DNA from: Oscillospiraceae bacterium
GTDB lineage: Bacteria; Bacillota; Clostridia; Oscillospirales; Ruminococcaceae
Direction of reading: 5' to 3'
NCBI GenBank assembly: GCA_022800935.1
Contig: JAAWRH010000029.1
Location: 1 to 53,756, forward strand
Length of the DNA stretch: 53,756 nucleotides
Shown: positions 19,166 through 29,595 of the stretch, in pieces
Position numbering within the stretch: the stretch's first letter is position 1
How the letters are laid out: the number at the start of each line of letters is the position of its first letter
The notes under the pieces: generated by a model
Databases searched by the model: none
Told to the model about the DNA's origin: nothing
What the model saw: the letters and a program-made list of their open reading frames with translations, nothing else
Made by a program: the position numbers and the translations under genes

Positions 19166-19367
19166 GACATTTCCGGTATGAAACCGGTAAAAAAGACGCA
19201 GAAGCGTTTTCAAGATATCTCAGGCATGGCGCGCAAAAAAGCAAAATAGTGTAATAATATATACCCAGGAAGGGATATGGCCTTTTGAAAAGGGCCGTAT
19301 TCCTTCCTGTTTTTATTTTCACGCGCCGTGTAAAATCTTCATCAATGTCTAAGGAGGAACGAAAAAT
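19166..19367 (+). promoter_or_regulatory. structured leader with attenuator (orphan riboswitch candidate)
   Basis: A ~200-base untranslated leader sits between a consensus promoter and the ECF S-component ATG. It has two small hairpins (CCGGT/ACCGG and ACGC/GCGT), an unstructured A-rich stretch, then a strong terminator (19266-19309 with a T tract) placed before the gene. GGCGCG near 19230 could pair with CGCGCC near 19323 across the terminator. This layout fits transcriptional control by a small ligand, perhaps the vitamin carried by the transporter. It does not match the TPP, FMN, THF, preQ1 or cobalamin consensus as I know them. Confidence 0.5.
19266..19319 (+). terminator. intrinsic terminator inside the ECF leader
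   Basis: A long stem from CAGGAAGG (19266-19273) to CCTTCCTG (19302-19309), with inner GGCC pairing, is followed by TTTTTATTTT. It lies between the promoter and the gene, so unregulated transcripts would stop here. Confidence 0.78.
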
Positions 19368-19943
19368 ATGAACGCAAAAGAAAACAAACCCGTCGTCAAG
19401 CTGACCCTGTCCGCCATGTTCCTGGCCATCGGGCTGGTGCTCCCCTTCTTCACCGGACAAATTCCCCAGATAGGAAATATGCTGTTGCCTATGCACATCC
19501 CCGTGCTGCTGTGCGGGCTCATCTGCGGCTGGCAGTGGGGCCTTGGAGTGGGCTTTATCCTCCCTCTGCTCCGCAGTATGCTGTTCACCACGCCAAAGCT
19601 ATATCCGACGGCGGTCGCTATGGCCTTTGAGTTGGCCGTATATGGACTGGTGATTGGCCTGCTGTACTGGAAGTCCCGCCGCCAAAACATTGCCGCAGTG
19701 TATTGCAGCATGATTATTGCCATGGTTGCAGGCCGGGTTGTGTGGGGCGTTGTACAGGTCATTCTGCTTGGCGCCGGCGAAAACGCCTTTACATGGCAGG
19801 CATTTATGGCGGGGGCGCTGCTCAAGGCCATTCCCGGCATCATCCTACAGCTGGTTCTGATTCCCTCAATTATGGTTGTGCTCAATCGGACGGGGCTGGT
19901 GAAATTCTCCGGCGAAAAACAGCCCGCCGGAAAGGGGGTCTGA
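19368..19943 (+). CDS. ECF transporter S component
   Basis: A 191-residue membrane protein with about six helices. KLTLSAMFLAIGLVLPFFTG followed by GNMLLPMHIPVLLCGLICGW is the typical start of PF12822-type substrate-capture (S) proteins, which bind a vitamin or micronutrient and dock onto the shared ECF energising module (not in this window). The next gene, 5 bases on, encodes a small-molecule kinase, which suggests uptake followed by phosphorylative trapping. The substrate is not determined by the sequence. AAGGAGG lies upstream of the ATG. Confidence 0.88.
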   Translation: MNAKENKPVVKLTLSAMFLAIGLVLPFFTGQIPQIGNMLLPMHIPVLLCGLICGWQWGLGVGFILPLLRSMLFTTPKLYPTAVAMAFELAVYGLVIGLLYWKSRRQNIAAVYCSMIIAMVAGRVVWGVVQVILLGAGENAFTWQAFMAGALLKAIPGIILQLVLIPSIMVVLNRTGLVKFSGEKQPAGKGV

Positions 19944-19947
19944 GACG

Positions 19948-20502
19948 ATGGAGGACGCTTTCACCGTACTGTCCCAGCGTATCCGGGGGAGCGGGCAGCG
20001 GCTGCTGATCGCGGTTGACGGCAGATGCGCCTCCGGGAAAACCACCCTGGCTGCCACTCTGGAGGAGGAGACCGGCTGCAACGTGGTACACATGGATGAT
20101 TTCTTCCTGCGGCCGGAGCAGCGCACCCCCCAGCGCCTGGCGGAGCCAGGCGGAAACGTGGACTATGAAAGGTTCCGCCAGGAGGTTATACTCCCCTTGA
20201 GCAGAGGGGACCAGGTCCGTTATCAAATTTTCGACTGCCAACAGATGGTGCTGTCCGTTTTCCGGGAAATCGACCCCAGCAAAACCACGGTGATAGAGGG
20301 CTCCTATAGCTGCCACCCGGCCTTATGGGACTTTTACGACCTGCGGGTGTTCCTGGATATTGACCCGGAGGAGCAGCTCCGGCGCATCCGCCGCCGCAAC
20401 GGGGAGGAAAAGGCGGTGATGTTCCAAACCCGCTGGATTCCCATGGAGGAAAGGTATTTCGACGCTTTCCGCCTGCGGGAGCGGTGCGAGCTGATATTTT
20501 AG
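19948..20502 (+). CDS. uridine kinase-like P-loop kinase
   Basis: A 184-residue P-loop protein. Walker A is DGRCASGKTT near residues 26-35, HMDDFFLRPEQR (near 48-59) is the uridine-kinase-like substrate region, and a lid with RRIRRRNGEE is present. Related enzymes phosphorylate uridine, pantothenate or nicotinamide riboside. It is co-transcribed with the ECF S component. I infer that it phosphorylates the imported vitamin or nucleoside. It ends just before the T-box promoter. Confidence 0.8.
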   Translation: MEDAFTVLSQRIRGSGQRLLIAVDGRCASGKTTLAATLEEETGCNVVHMDDFFLRPEQRTPQRLAEPGGNVDYERFRQEVILPLSRGDQVRYQIFDCQQMVLSVFREIDPSKTTVIEGSYSCHPALWDFYDLRVFLDIDPEEQLRRIRRRNGEEKAVMFQTRWIPMEERYFDAFRLRERCELIF

Positions 20503-20505
20503 GAC

Positions 20506-20535
20506 TTGACAAACCCCCGCTTTCCGTGATAAAGT
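20506..20535 (+). promoter_or_regulatory. promoter of valS
   Basis: TTGACA (20506-20511), 18 bases, TAAAGT (20530-20535), just upstream of the T-box leader. Confidence 0.65.
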
Positions 20536-20540
20536 AATAC

Positions 20541-20830
20541 AAACGCGATGAAAAGAAGCAGTACGCAGGGCCGGATATTGCAGAGAGCCTCCCGCCGGTG
20601 GAAGGGAGGCATATCCAAATTGCGGAAGTCGTCTTAGAGCGGTTCCGGTGAAAGAAAGGATGAGTAATCGGAAACGGCGGGCCGTCCGTTATCAACCGGC
20701 GGGATATCACAGCGGTATCCGTTGAGCAGCGCCCTCACAGAAGGGCGAAACAGAGTGGTAACGCGGAAGGAACGGCTCCTTTCGTCTCTGGCAGGTATGA
20801 TATGCCTGTGGAGACGAAGGGAGCTTTTTT
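20541..20830 (+). promoter_or_regulatory. T-box leader of valS
   Basis: The leader shows Stem I with GATGAAAAGAAGCAGTA (AGTA motif), AGAGAG followed by a hairpin with GGTG in its loop, and then a specifier region with GTC (Val) codons at 20628-20630 and 20631-20633. The T-box itself is AGAGTGGTAACGCGG (20752-20766). It is followed by a strong terminator, stem 20775-20824, and six T. Uncharged tRNA-Val should stabilise the antiterminator and allow valS transcription. Which of the two GTC triplets is the specifier I cannot decide. Confidence 0.9.
20775..20830 (+). terminator. regulated terminator of the valS T-box
   Basis: GCTCCTTTCGTCTC pairs with GAGACGAAGGGAGC, with further inner pairing, and TTTTTT follows directly. 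Confidence 0.9.
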
Positions 20831-20860
20831 GTCGTCCATGGGCCAAAGGAGGAAAAGAAG

Positions 20861-23491
20861 TTGAAAAAGGAACTGGAAAAGGTCTACGACCCCAAGCAGG
20901 CGGAAAACCGGATGTACGAATTCTGGCAGAACAAGGGCTATTTCCACGCCGAGGTAGATGAATCCCGGAAGCCCTACACCATCGTCATGCCCCCGCCCAA
21001 TATCACCGGGCAGCTTCACATGGGCCATGCTCTGGACAACACCATGCAGGATATCCTCATCCGTTGGCGGAGGATGCAGGGCTACAACGCCCTCTGGATG
21101 CCCGGCACCGACCACGCCTCCATCGCGACGGAGGCCAAGGTAGTGGAGAATATGCGCAAGGAGGAGGGCCTCACCAAGGAGCAGGTGGGCCGGGAGGGCT
21201 TCCTCAAGCGGACCTGGGCCTGGAAGGAGCAATACGGCGGGCGCATTGTGTCCCAGCTGAAAAAGCTGGGTTCCTCCTGCGACTGGGAGCGGGAGCGCTT
21301 CACCATGGACGAGGGCTGCTCCAAGGCGGTCAATGAGGTGTTTGTCCGCCTGTATGACAAGGGCCTCATCTACAAGGGGGAGCGTATCATCAACTGGTGC
21401 CCCCACTGCAAAACCTCCATCTCCGACGCGGAGGTGGAGTACGAGGAAAAGGACGGGGCCTTCTGGCACATCAAATACCCCATAGTGGGTTCGGAGACCG
21501 GGGAGTACCTGGAGGTTGCCACCACCCGCCCGGAAACCCTCCTGGGGGATACCGGCGTGGCGGTCAACCCCAACGACGAACGGTATCAGAAATATATCGG
21601 AAAAAAGGTAATCCTACCCCTGTGTGACCGGGAAATCCCGGTGGTGGGGGACGAATACTGCGAGATGGACTTCGGCACCGGCGTGGTGAAGATCACCCCC
21701 GCCCACGACCCCAACGACTTTGAGGTGGGCCAGCGGCACAATCTCCCCATCATCAACGTCTTCAACGAGGATGCCACCATCAACGAAAACGGCGGGAAGT
21801 ACCAGGGCATGGACCGTTACGCCTGCCGGAAAGCCCTTGTGGCGGACCTGGAGGCGGAGGGGTATCTGATCAAGGTGGAGCCCTACAAGCACAACGTCGG
21901 CTCCTGCTACCGGTGCCACACGGTCATCGAACCCCGCGTGTCCCTCCAGTGGTTTGTCAAGATGGAGCCCCTGGCCAAGCCCGCCATCCAGGCGGTACGG
22001 GACGGCCGGACCAAATTCATCCCCGAACGGTTTGAAAAGATATACTTCAACTGGATGGAGAACGTCAGGGACTGGTGCATCTCCCGCCAGCTGTGGTGGG
22101 GCCACCGGATACCGGCCTACTACTGCGCGGACTGCGGCGAGATGGTGGTCTCCAAAACCCCGGTGGACACCTGCCCGAAATGCGGCGGCAAAATGGAACA
22201 GGACCCGGACACCCTGGACACCTGGTTCAGTTCCGCCCTGTGGCCCTTCTCCACCCTGGGCTGGCCGGAGGACACCCCGGAGCTGCGCCACTTCTACCCC
22301 ACCGACACCCTGGTGACGGGCTATGACATCATCTTCTTCTGGGTATCTCGGATGATCTTCTCCGGCCTGGAGCAGATGGGGGAGGTCCCCTATCACACGG
22401 TGCTGATTCACGGCCTGGTACGGGACGAACAGGGGCGGAAGATGTCCAAATCCCTGGGCAACGGCATCGACCCCCTACAGGTCATCGACGAATACGGGGC
22501 GGACGCCCTGCGGCTGACCCTGGCCACCGGCAACAGCCCCGGCAACGACATGCGCTATTCCGACGCCAAGGTCCGCTCCAGCCGCAACTTTGCCAACAAG
22601 CTATGGAACGCCAGCCGGTTCATCCTCATGAACCTGGAAGAATCAGATACAGAGGTTTCCCTGCCCGGCACCCTGGCCATTGAGGACAAATGGCTGCTGA
22701 CCCAGTACAACCAGTTGGTCAAGGAGTCCACCGAAAACCTGGAGAAGTTCGAGCTGGGCATTGCGGTGCAGAAGATATACGACTTCATCTGGGATGTGCT
22801 GTGCGACTGGTACATCGAGCTGACCAAGAGCCGTTTGCAGTCAGGCGGAGACACCGCCAAGGCGGCGCGGCAGATTCTGGTCTACGTCATGTCCAACACC
22901 CTAAAGCTGCTCCATCCCTTTATGCCCTTCATCACTGAGGAAATCTGGCAGGCGCTGCCCCACGACGGGGAGAGCATCATGATTTCTTCCTGGCCGGAGT
23001 TTGACCCCGCGCTGGAGTTCAAGACGGAGGCGCAGCAGTTCACGATGGTGATGGACGCCATCAAGGCCATCCGCAACCGGCGGGCCGAGATGAACGTTCC
23101 CCCCTCCAAGAAGGCCAGCCTCCACATTGAGACGGCTTCCGCCCAGGTGTTCAGGGACTGTGTGCCCTTCCTGGAGCGGTTGGCGTCGGCGGCCTCGGTT
23201 GAGGTGGGGGACAGCTTCACGATGCCGGACGCGGTGCAGGTAATCACCGACAGCGCGAAGATTTACATCCCCATGGACGAGCTGATTGACAAGGAGAAGG
23301 AGCTGGCGAGGCTGAACAAGGAAAAGGCAGCCTGTGAGAAGGACATTGAATTTGTCAGCAAGAAGCTGGACAATCCGGGGTTTGTGGCGAAGGCGCCCGC
23401 CCAGCTGGTAGAAAACGAGCGGGCCAGATTGGCGACAGCCCAGGAGCGGCTTGCAAAACTGAAAGAAAGTATTGCGGCCTTGGAGAAATAG
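20861..23491 (+). CDS. valS: valine--tRNA ligase
   Basis: 876 residues, normal for ValRS. The HIGH motif appears as [15 protein letters not shown] (near 45-59). A CP1 editing domain, zinc-knuckle-like Cys pairs (CADCGEMVV...CPKCGGK) and [11 protein letters not shown] follow, with an anticodon-binding domain and a C-terminal coiled coil (from about residue 810). It charges tRNA-Val and is controlled by the T-box upstream. The start is TTG with AGGAGG upstream. Confidence 0.98.
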   Translation: MKKELEKVYDPKQAENRMYEFWQNKGYFHAEVDESRKPYTIVMPPPNITGQLHMGHALDNTMQDILIRWRRMQGYNALWMPGTDHASIATEAKVVENMRKEEGLTKEQVGREGFLKRTWAWKEQYGGRIVSQLKKLGSSCDWERERFTMDEGCSKAVNEVFVRLYDKGLIYKGERIINWCPHCKTSISDAEVEYEEKDGAFWHIKYPIVGSETGEYLEVATTRPETLLGDTGVAVNPNDERYQKYIGKKVILPLCDREIPVVGDEYCEMDFGTGVVKITPAHDPNDFEVGQRHNLPIINVFNEDATINENGGKYQGMDRYACRKALVADLEAEGYLIKVEPYKHNVGSCYRCHTVIEPRVSLQWFVKMEPLAKPAIQAVRDGRTKFIPERFEKIYFNWMENVRDWCISRQLWWGHRIPAYYCADCGEMVVSKTPVDTCPKCGGKMEQDPDTLDTWFSSALWPFSTLGWPEDTPELRHFYPTDTLVTGYDIIFFWVSRMIFSGLEQMGEVPYHTVLIHGLVRDEQGRKMSKSLGNGIDPLQVIDEYGADALRLTLATGNSPGNDMRYSDAKVRSSRNFANKLWNASRFILMNLEESDTEVSLPGTLAIEDKWLLTQYNQLVKESTENLEKFELGIAVQKIYDFIWDVLCDWYIELTKSRLQSGGDTAKAARQILVYVMSNTLKLLHPFMPFITEEIWQALPHDGESIMISSWPEFDPALEFKTEAQQFTMVMDAIKAIRNRRAEMNVPPSKKASLHIETASAQVFRDCVPFLERLASAASVEVGDSFTMPDAVQVITDSAKIYIPMDELIDKEKELARLNKEKAACEKDIEFVSKKLDNPGFVAKAPAQLVENERARLATAQERLAKLKESIAALEK

Positions 23492-23527
23492 AAAACCTCT
23501 CCCAAATCAAAAAGGTTTGGGGTCCAG

Positions 23528-23573
23528 GGGGCTGTTCCTTAAAAGCCCCCTGGTCGCGCCCGCAGGCGCGAAA
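23528..23573 (+). repeat. hairpin after valS joined to the shared GC palindrome
   Basis: CCAGGGGGCT pairs with AGCCCCCTGG (about 23524-23553), giving a strong stem after valS but with no T tract. Directly attached is 23551-23573, which matches the palindromic module of the 15.3 kb repeat in 22 of 23 bases (opposite strand). Confidence 0.6.
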
Positions 23574-23627
23574 AACCCCTGCACTTAGAAAAAAGTTCGT
23601 AAACCATCACCTAAAAAGCCCCAAAAT

Positions 23628-23712
23628 CAAAAAGCCCGTCTTTTACCTTTTGCGTAGGTAATCCAACCTCAGTTTTTGTAAACCGCGCAAAGGTAATCAT
23701 CCGGGCTTTTTG
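23628..23712 (+). terminator. long inverted repeat, probable terminator
   Basis: The outer arms CAAAAAGCCCG (23628-23638) and CGGGCTTTTTG (23702-23712) pair perfectly. Inner arms near 23642-23654 and 23687-23697 (TTACCTTTTGCG against CGCAAAGGTAA) also pair with one bulge. It lies in the 378-base gene-free stretch 23492-23869, which holds only such hairpins. Confidence 0.55.
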
Positions 23713-23796
23713 ACATAGCAAAAGGTTTGGCGGCATTTATGCCGCATCAAACCGTGAGCGGGCCGGGAGCTGCCGCTAAGGCCAGTCGAAAACGGG

Positions 23797-23845
23797 AAAA
23801 ATCGGACCCAAAAGCTGTATCCACCAGCTTTTGGACCCGATTTTT
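23797..23845. terminator. bidirectional terminator between valS and the HAD gene
   Basis: The 21-base arms 23797-23817 and 23825-23845 pair apart from two adjacent mismatches around a 7-base loop. The arms begin with five A and end with five T, so it works from either side for these convergent genes. Confidence 0.75.
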
Positions 23846-23869
23846 TGCGGTTATAGCCAGAAATCCATA

Positions 23870-24607
23870 TCAGCACTTCTCCAAAACCGAAATCATCTCC
23901 CGCCAATCCCGAATGTGGAGATAGGGAAAATCAATCTCCCCAGGCGGCTGGGCCCGGAGGGTTCTTTCCAGCTCTTCAGGAAACTCCCCCTGATAAAGGA
24001 CGGGAAAAATTCCCGCTCCGTGAGCCCCGAACACATCCGGCTGGATGCTGTCCCCGCAGTACCAGACCTCCTCCGGAGAAAGCCCCGCCTTGTTCAGGGC
24101 AATCCGGAACAGCAGCGGGTTTGGCTTGCGAACAGCATACTCGCTGGAGGCCAGAATGAATTCAAAGCGGTTCTCCGGCAGCAGCCGGTTGATCCGCCTG
24201 GCAAGGGCGTTTCCGGACCACCCAATGTTGCTGATTACCCCTGTCCGGATTTGACTTCGCTCCAGGAACTCCAATAGCTCCGAAATATAGGGCATCTTTC
24301 CGCCTGGGCTGGTGTTGTCCCAAAGGACGGTTTCCACCTCCTCCAGGGGAATCTGAAACGTAATGTTAAGGGATTCATATTTACACCGGAGCAGCGGCCA
24401 TTCGTGGCATTCATATCCCATTGCCCGGCACTTATCCGCATTTTCAAAGAGCTCCTTGTCGTGGCTGTGTGCCTGCTCCGGGGTGACGTTTTGGGGATTT
24501 TCCTTGATGTAGCGGAACACTGCCCGCTCCCCTCTCAAAAGATCAAATTTGGGTTCATAGAGCAGGGTGCCCCCGTAGTCAAACAAAATCATCTTTGGCC
24601 TGTTCAT
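23870..24607 (-). CDS. HAD-like hydrolase
   Basis: 245 residues. Motif I reads ILFDYGGTL, so the nucleophile Asp is present but the second Asp of the usual DxD is Gly, as in a subset of HAD proteins. Motif II is SNIG (near 125), motif III is around RKPNPLLFRIAL, and motif IV is YCGDSIQPDV. A helical cap lies between motifs I and II. The missing acid/base Asp makes simple phosphatase activity uncertain. It follows the APH-like kinase gene by 4 bases and is probably co-transcribed with it and the AraC gene. Confidence 0.82.
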   Translation of the reverse strand: MNRPKMILFDYGGTLLYEPKFDLLRGERAVFRYIKENPQNVTPEQAHSHDKELFENADKCRAMGYECHEWPLLRCKYESLNITFQIPLEEVETVLWDNTSPGGKMPYISELLEFLERSQIRTGVISNIGWSGNALARRINRLLPENRFEFILASSEYAVRKPNPLLFRIALNKAGLSPEEVWYCGDSIQPDVFGAHGAGIFPVLYQGEFPEELERTLRAQPPGEIDFPYLHIRDWREMISVLEKC

Positions 24608-24611
24608 AAAA

Positions 24612-25580
24612 TCACTTCCTATCCGTCAACTGTTCTATGCTGTCCCAGTGATTGGTGAGCCACTGGATTTCCCGCCGGTATCGGACCGCCTTCCCTGTCA
24701 GCGCATCCGTGAAACAGCCGGGGGAGATCCACCAGGGAAATTCGATGCACCAGGTCACCCGCAGGGCGTCCGCCACATCTGTCCATGTCAGAGGATGCAG
24801 CCGGGAGTATCCCTTTATAAACGCCTGTATTTTGGGAATATTTAGCCCCTCTCTCTCCAACGCAAAGGATAAAATCGCCCTTCCCATATCGTGGAGAGGG
24901 TATCCATAGCAATTCCGGTCAAAGTCAATCACCGCCGTCACGCCTTTATCGTCAAAGAGCAGGTTGTCCGGGGTAAAGTCCTCGTGGGCATAGCCCTTTG
25001 GAAGCCGGTCAAAAAGCGCATAAGAAAAGCTCCTTAAAATCTCCTCGCCCTTCTGCAGGGTTTCCCGATACTCCGGGGGCGAATCATCGGAAAGCTCCCG
25101 TCGCTGCCTCTGGCAATGCTTTTCCAGCAGTCCCGGAATATCGTCCGGTCCGTTGGTCGGCAAATTGGGAAGCTGCGCGAACCCCTTGTGTATCCCTGCG
25201 CAGACGCTCCCCAGGCTTTCCAGTTGGGAAAGGGTGATGGTTTCGGCGGTTTCGTTCCGGCCCGGCGCCAGGTCCATCACCATATAAAAGGTTTCCTCAT
25301 CCAAGGCCCGGATTGCCCTCCCCTCATACAGATAGATGTGGGGGAAGGGAACCCCTCCGCCCTTCAGCTGCATCTGACGCTGGAGGGCTTCTTCTATCCT
25401 TTGCAGCTTTTTCTTGGTAAACCTCTCTGTGCTGTAGCTTTTAACGATGTAGTCACGGGTTCCGTCAGTGGCCCTCCACAGGCGGTTTTTCCAGCCGCCG
25501 TCAATGAGGACAAAATCTTGCAGATTGATTTGATAGTGTTCCAGAATGTCGGACCGGATTTTTTCGTCCACTGTTTTCAA
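24612..25580 (-). CDS. CotS/APH-like phosphotransferase
   Basis: 322 residues with the aminoglycoside-phosphotransferase fold. The N-lobe has DYIVKSYSTE, with the Lys of the ATP site. The catalytic loop is HEDFTPDNLLFD (near 205-216), and the metal Asp is in AVIDFDRNCYGYP. The brackets and length resemble the CotS/YtaA spore-coat group and other small-molecule kinases (choline, homoserine, fructosamine kinases). The substrate is unknown. It stands between an AraC regulator and a HAD protein on the minus strand; the start is TTG behind GAGGAGG. Confidence 0.8.
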   Translation of the reverse strand: MKTVDEKIRSDILEHYQINLQDFVLIDGGWKNRLWRATDGTRDYIVKSYSTERFTKKKLQRIEEALQRQMQLKGGGVPFPHIYLYEGRAIRALDEETFYMVMDLAPGRNETAETITLSQLESLGSVCAGIHKGFAQLPNLPTNGPDDIPGLLEKHCQRQRRELSDDSPPEYRETLQKGEEILRSFSYALFDRLPKGYAHEDFTPDNLLFDDKGVTAVIDFDRNCYGYPLHDMGRAILSFALEREGLNIPKIQAFIKGYSRLHPLTWTDVADALRVTWCIEFPWWISPGCFTDALTGKAVRYRREIQWLTNHWDSIEQLTDRK

Positions 25581-25608
25581 CGCCTCCTCTACACATGTCC
25601 CCGGCGGT

Positions 25609-26469
25609 TCAACTCACCACACCGGCGGTGAGATACCGCTTTGGCGTGACCCCCTTATACCGCTTGAAGGTCTTAATAAAATAGCTCAAATCATTATACC
25701 CGCAGCTGAACGCTATCTCCGTCACCGAACGATCGGTGGCAATCAGCTGATAACACGCCCGCTCAATCCGATAAATATTCAGGTATTCAATGGGCGTGTG
25801 CTGGGTCATCTCCTGGAAAAACCGGCAGAAGTACTTGGGCGACATCCCCGCCGCCGCGGACAGCTGCTCCAGCGTCAGCGGCGCGGCATAGTTTTCCTCA
25901 ATCAGCCGCAGCGCCTGCTTCAGTTGGCTGACCTTCTTATAATTCCTCGAACCTTTCACAGGTGAGGTTTGGTAATACCCCTTTTGCAGCACAATCCCAA
26001 AAAGCTGGTACAGGCACCCCTGCACCACCAACTGGTATCCCTGCGCCTTGGACTCCATCGCCGAAAAAAGCGCGTCAATCACCCCAGCCATCTGCCCGTC
26101 CTCCGTGGGCAGATGCTGATCGATCCAAATATCCCTGTCAATTATCCTTTGCAGCAGCGTGTGACAGGCGTTTCCCCATTTTGGCAGCATATTCATGTCA
26201 AATACAATACAGTCATAGACGCAGTTTTCCGGTGTCCCGGCGTGGAGGGTCCCGCCGCTGATAAATACAATGTCCCCTGCCTTGGCGGTAAACTGCTCCT
26301 CGTCCAGGGTCATGTGGAAGCTCCCCTGGCGGACGCGGATAATCTCATACTCCATGTGCCAGTGGAAGGCCATCACATACTGGGGATGCCGTTCGTTGAC
26401 GCTGTATATCGCTATGGGGAAATCAAAGGTGCCGTGCTTCTTGCGCTCGTTGTAGGACAGATATTGCAT
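25609..26469 (-). CDS. AraC family transcriptional regulator
   Basis: 286 residues. The N-terminal cupin half (about 1-150) has FHWHMEYEIIRVRQGSF and IVFISGGTLHAGTPEN, an AraC-type sugar-binding barrel. The C-terminal double helix-turn-helix has PLTLEQLSAAAGMSPKYFCR and VTEIAFSCGYNDLSYFIKTF. It is divergent from fucI, 165 bases away, so it probably activates the fucI-fucU operon in response to a sugar, perhaps fucose. The kinase and HAD genes follow on the same strand. Confidence 0.9.
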   Translation of the reverse strand: MQYLSYNERKKHGTFDFPIAIYSVNERHPQYVMAFHWHMEYEIIRVRQGSFHMTLDEEQFTAKAGDIVFISGGTLHAGTPENCVYDCIVFDMNMLPKWGNACHTLLQRIIDRDIWIDQHLPTEDGQMAGVIDALFSAMESKAQGYQLVVQGCLYQLFGIVLQKGYYQTSPVKGSRNYKKVSQLKQALRLIEENYAAPLTLEQLSAAAGMSPKYFCRFFQEMTQHTPIEYLNIYRIERACYQLIATDRSVTEIAFSCGYNDLSYFIKTFKRYKGVTPKRYLTAGVVS

Positions 26470-26633
26470 TTTTACACTCCCAGGTGAATATTGTCATGTT
26501 TTTAGCCATAATAGCACCGGAAATACCACCGAAAAGATAGTATAATAATAGTAACATAATACGCCGCCCTTGTCCAGGGTTTTGAATTTTGGGTTTAGGG
26601 GGTGGCCAATTTCATTTACGGAGGTTATACGAT
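26470..26633. promoter_or_regulatory. divergent control region between araC-like gene and fucI
   Basis: A clear TATAAT on the plus strand (26541-26546) has no recognisable -35 box 17 bases upstream, which is the pattern of an activator-dependent promoter. The AraC protein encoded next door is the obvious candidate. GGAGG lies before the fucI ATG at 26634. Confidence 0.5.
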
Positions 26634-28436
<1,803 letters not shown>

Positions 28437-28461
28437 TAACAGATAACAGGAGGAAACTGTC

Positions 28462-28899
28462 ATGCTCAAGGGAATCCCTGCAATACTGCCGCCGGAGCTA
28501 CTGAAGGTGCTGTGCGAGATGGGCCACGGGGACCGGATTGTCCTCTCCGACGGCAACTTCCCCGCCGAAAGTATGGGAAAGGACGCTGTTGTCATCCGCT
28601 GTGACGGCCACGGCGTGCCGGAGCTGCTGGACGCCATTCTACAGCTTTTCCCCCTGGACACCTATGTGGAAAAGCCTGTCAGCCTGATGGAGGTAGTCCC
28701 CGGCGACCCGGTGGAAACCCCCATCTGGGACGTCTATAAGGATATCATCCAAAAGCACGACCCCCGCGGCGGGAACGCGGTGGGCTATATTGAAAGATTT
28801 GCCTTTTACGAGGAGGCAAAAAAGGTATACGCCATAGTCGCCACCGGAGAGAAGGCCCTTTACGCCAATATCATGCTGCAAAAGGGCGTTGTCATTTAA
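28462..28899 (+). CDS. fucU: L-fucose mutarotase (RbsD/FucU family)
   Basis: 145 residues, typical FucU length. EMGHGDRIVLSDGNFP carries the family His (H22) and Asp. It interconverts the alpha and beta anomers of fucose so that the isomerase is supplied. It lies 25 bases after fucI and before a strong terminator. The fuculokinase and aldolase genes are absent from this window. Confidence 0.93.
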   Translation: MLKGIPAILPPELLKVLCEMGHGDRIVLSDGNFPAESMGKDAVVIRCDGHGVPELLDAILQLFPLDTYVEKPVSLMEVVPGDPVETPIWDVYKDIIQKHDPRGGNAVGYIERFAFYEEAKKVYAIVATGEKALYANIMLQKGVVI

Positions 28900-28928
28900 G
28901 TTCTGTCTAAAGCAAAATCAGGGATCAG

Positions 28929-28972
28929 GGAAGGGTAGAATTTTTCCGTGGAAAAATTCTACCCTTCCTTTT
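28929..28972 (+). terminator. intrinsic terminator of fucI-fucU
   Basis: A perfect 19-base stem (28929-28947 with 28950-28968) is followed by TTTTC. It works only for the plus strand. Confidence 0.85.
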
Positions 28973-28974
28973 CA

Positions 28975-29130
28975 TTATTCCTGCGCCTTAGCGTCTGCTA
29001 TGGTATCAAGCAATTCGCAGAGTTCGTCAACAGTATAGGATTCTTTCCCTTCCTTATTCTTGCTGATTAACCGACGAAGTTCATAAATGATTGCCATCTG
29101 TGTATCTTTACGTTCTTTTTCTGTTCCCAC
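28975..29130 (-). CDS. 51-residue conserved-looking small protein
   Basis: Starts at GTG 29130 with AAGGAGGTG six bases upstream and ends TAA 28975. The product begins VGTEKERKDTQMAIIYELRR and ends TVDELCELLDTIADAKAQE, mostly helical and charged. It follows the Rrf2 regulator gene by 14 bases and so belongs to its transcript. I recognise no family. The strong ribosome-binding site and helical periodicity make it likely to be real. Confidence 0.7.
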   Translation of the reverse strand: MGTEKERKDTQMAIIYELRRLISKNKEGKESYTVDELCELLDTIADAKAQE

Positions 29131-29144
29131 CTTTTTCACCTCCT

Positions 29145-29555
29145 TCATCGTGACAAAAGCATATCAAATGTAAATGCCTTCAGCCGCTTGGAGACATCCT
29201 CGGAAATCTGGTCGTAAACCTCCCGGAAGGGGCAGGAGCACCCGGAGGATGTATCGTTGTGCCCGCATTGGTAGTCTCCCCCCAGGCACCGGCTGATGTA
29301 AAACGGCCCTTCCACTGTCTCGATAACATCGTTGAGGGATATCTCCTTAGGCTCCCTGGCCAGCTCATATCCCCCCTGGGTCCCCTTGTAGGATTTGATG
29401 ATTCCCCCTGCCACCAGCTTCCGCAGAATCTTCAGGGAAAACCGCAGCGTCACAGAGGTCTCCTCGGCGATGGATTTGGCGTCCATCCGCCTGCCGGCCG
29501 TCACGAGGCAGGAAACGATGCGCACCGCGTAATCCGTTTCCAGTGTCATATGCAT
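29145..29555 (-). CDS. Rrf2 family transcriptional regulator
   Basis: 136 residues. The winged helix (MDAKSIAEETSVTLRFSLKILRKLVAGGIIKSYKGTQGG region, wing Gly-Gly) is typical of Rrf2. The C-terminal part has four Cys (in SRCLGGDYQCGHNDTSSGCSCP), fitting an Fe-S or redox-sensing site as in IscR/NsrR relatives. It lies 40 bases after rpoD on the same strand, so it may be co-transcribed with it and with the 51-residue gene. Confidence 0.9.
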   Translation of the reverse strand: MHMTLETDYAVRIVSCLVTAGRRMDAKSIAEETSVTLRFSLKILRKLVAGGIIKSYKGTQGGYELAREPKEISLNDVIETVEGPFYISRCLGGDYQCGHNDTSSGCSCPFREVYDQISEDVSKRLKAFTFDMLLSR

Positions 29556-29595
29556 AAGAATGGCACCTCCTTTCGGTCAAAGCACCAAGAGGCTG

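Noticed and set aside
26589-26633. Upstream TTG start extending FucI by 15 residues
   Set aside because: The extension matches nothing in FucI, and GGAGG sits properly before the ATG at 26634.
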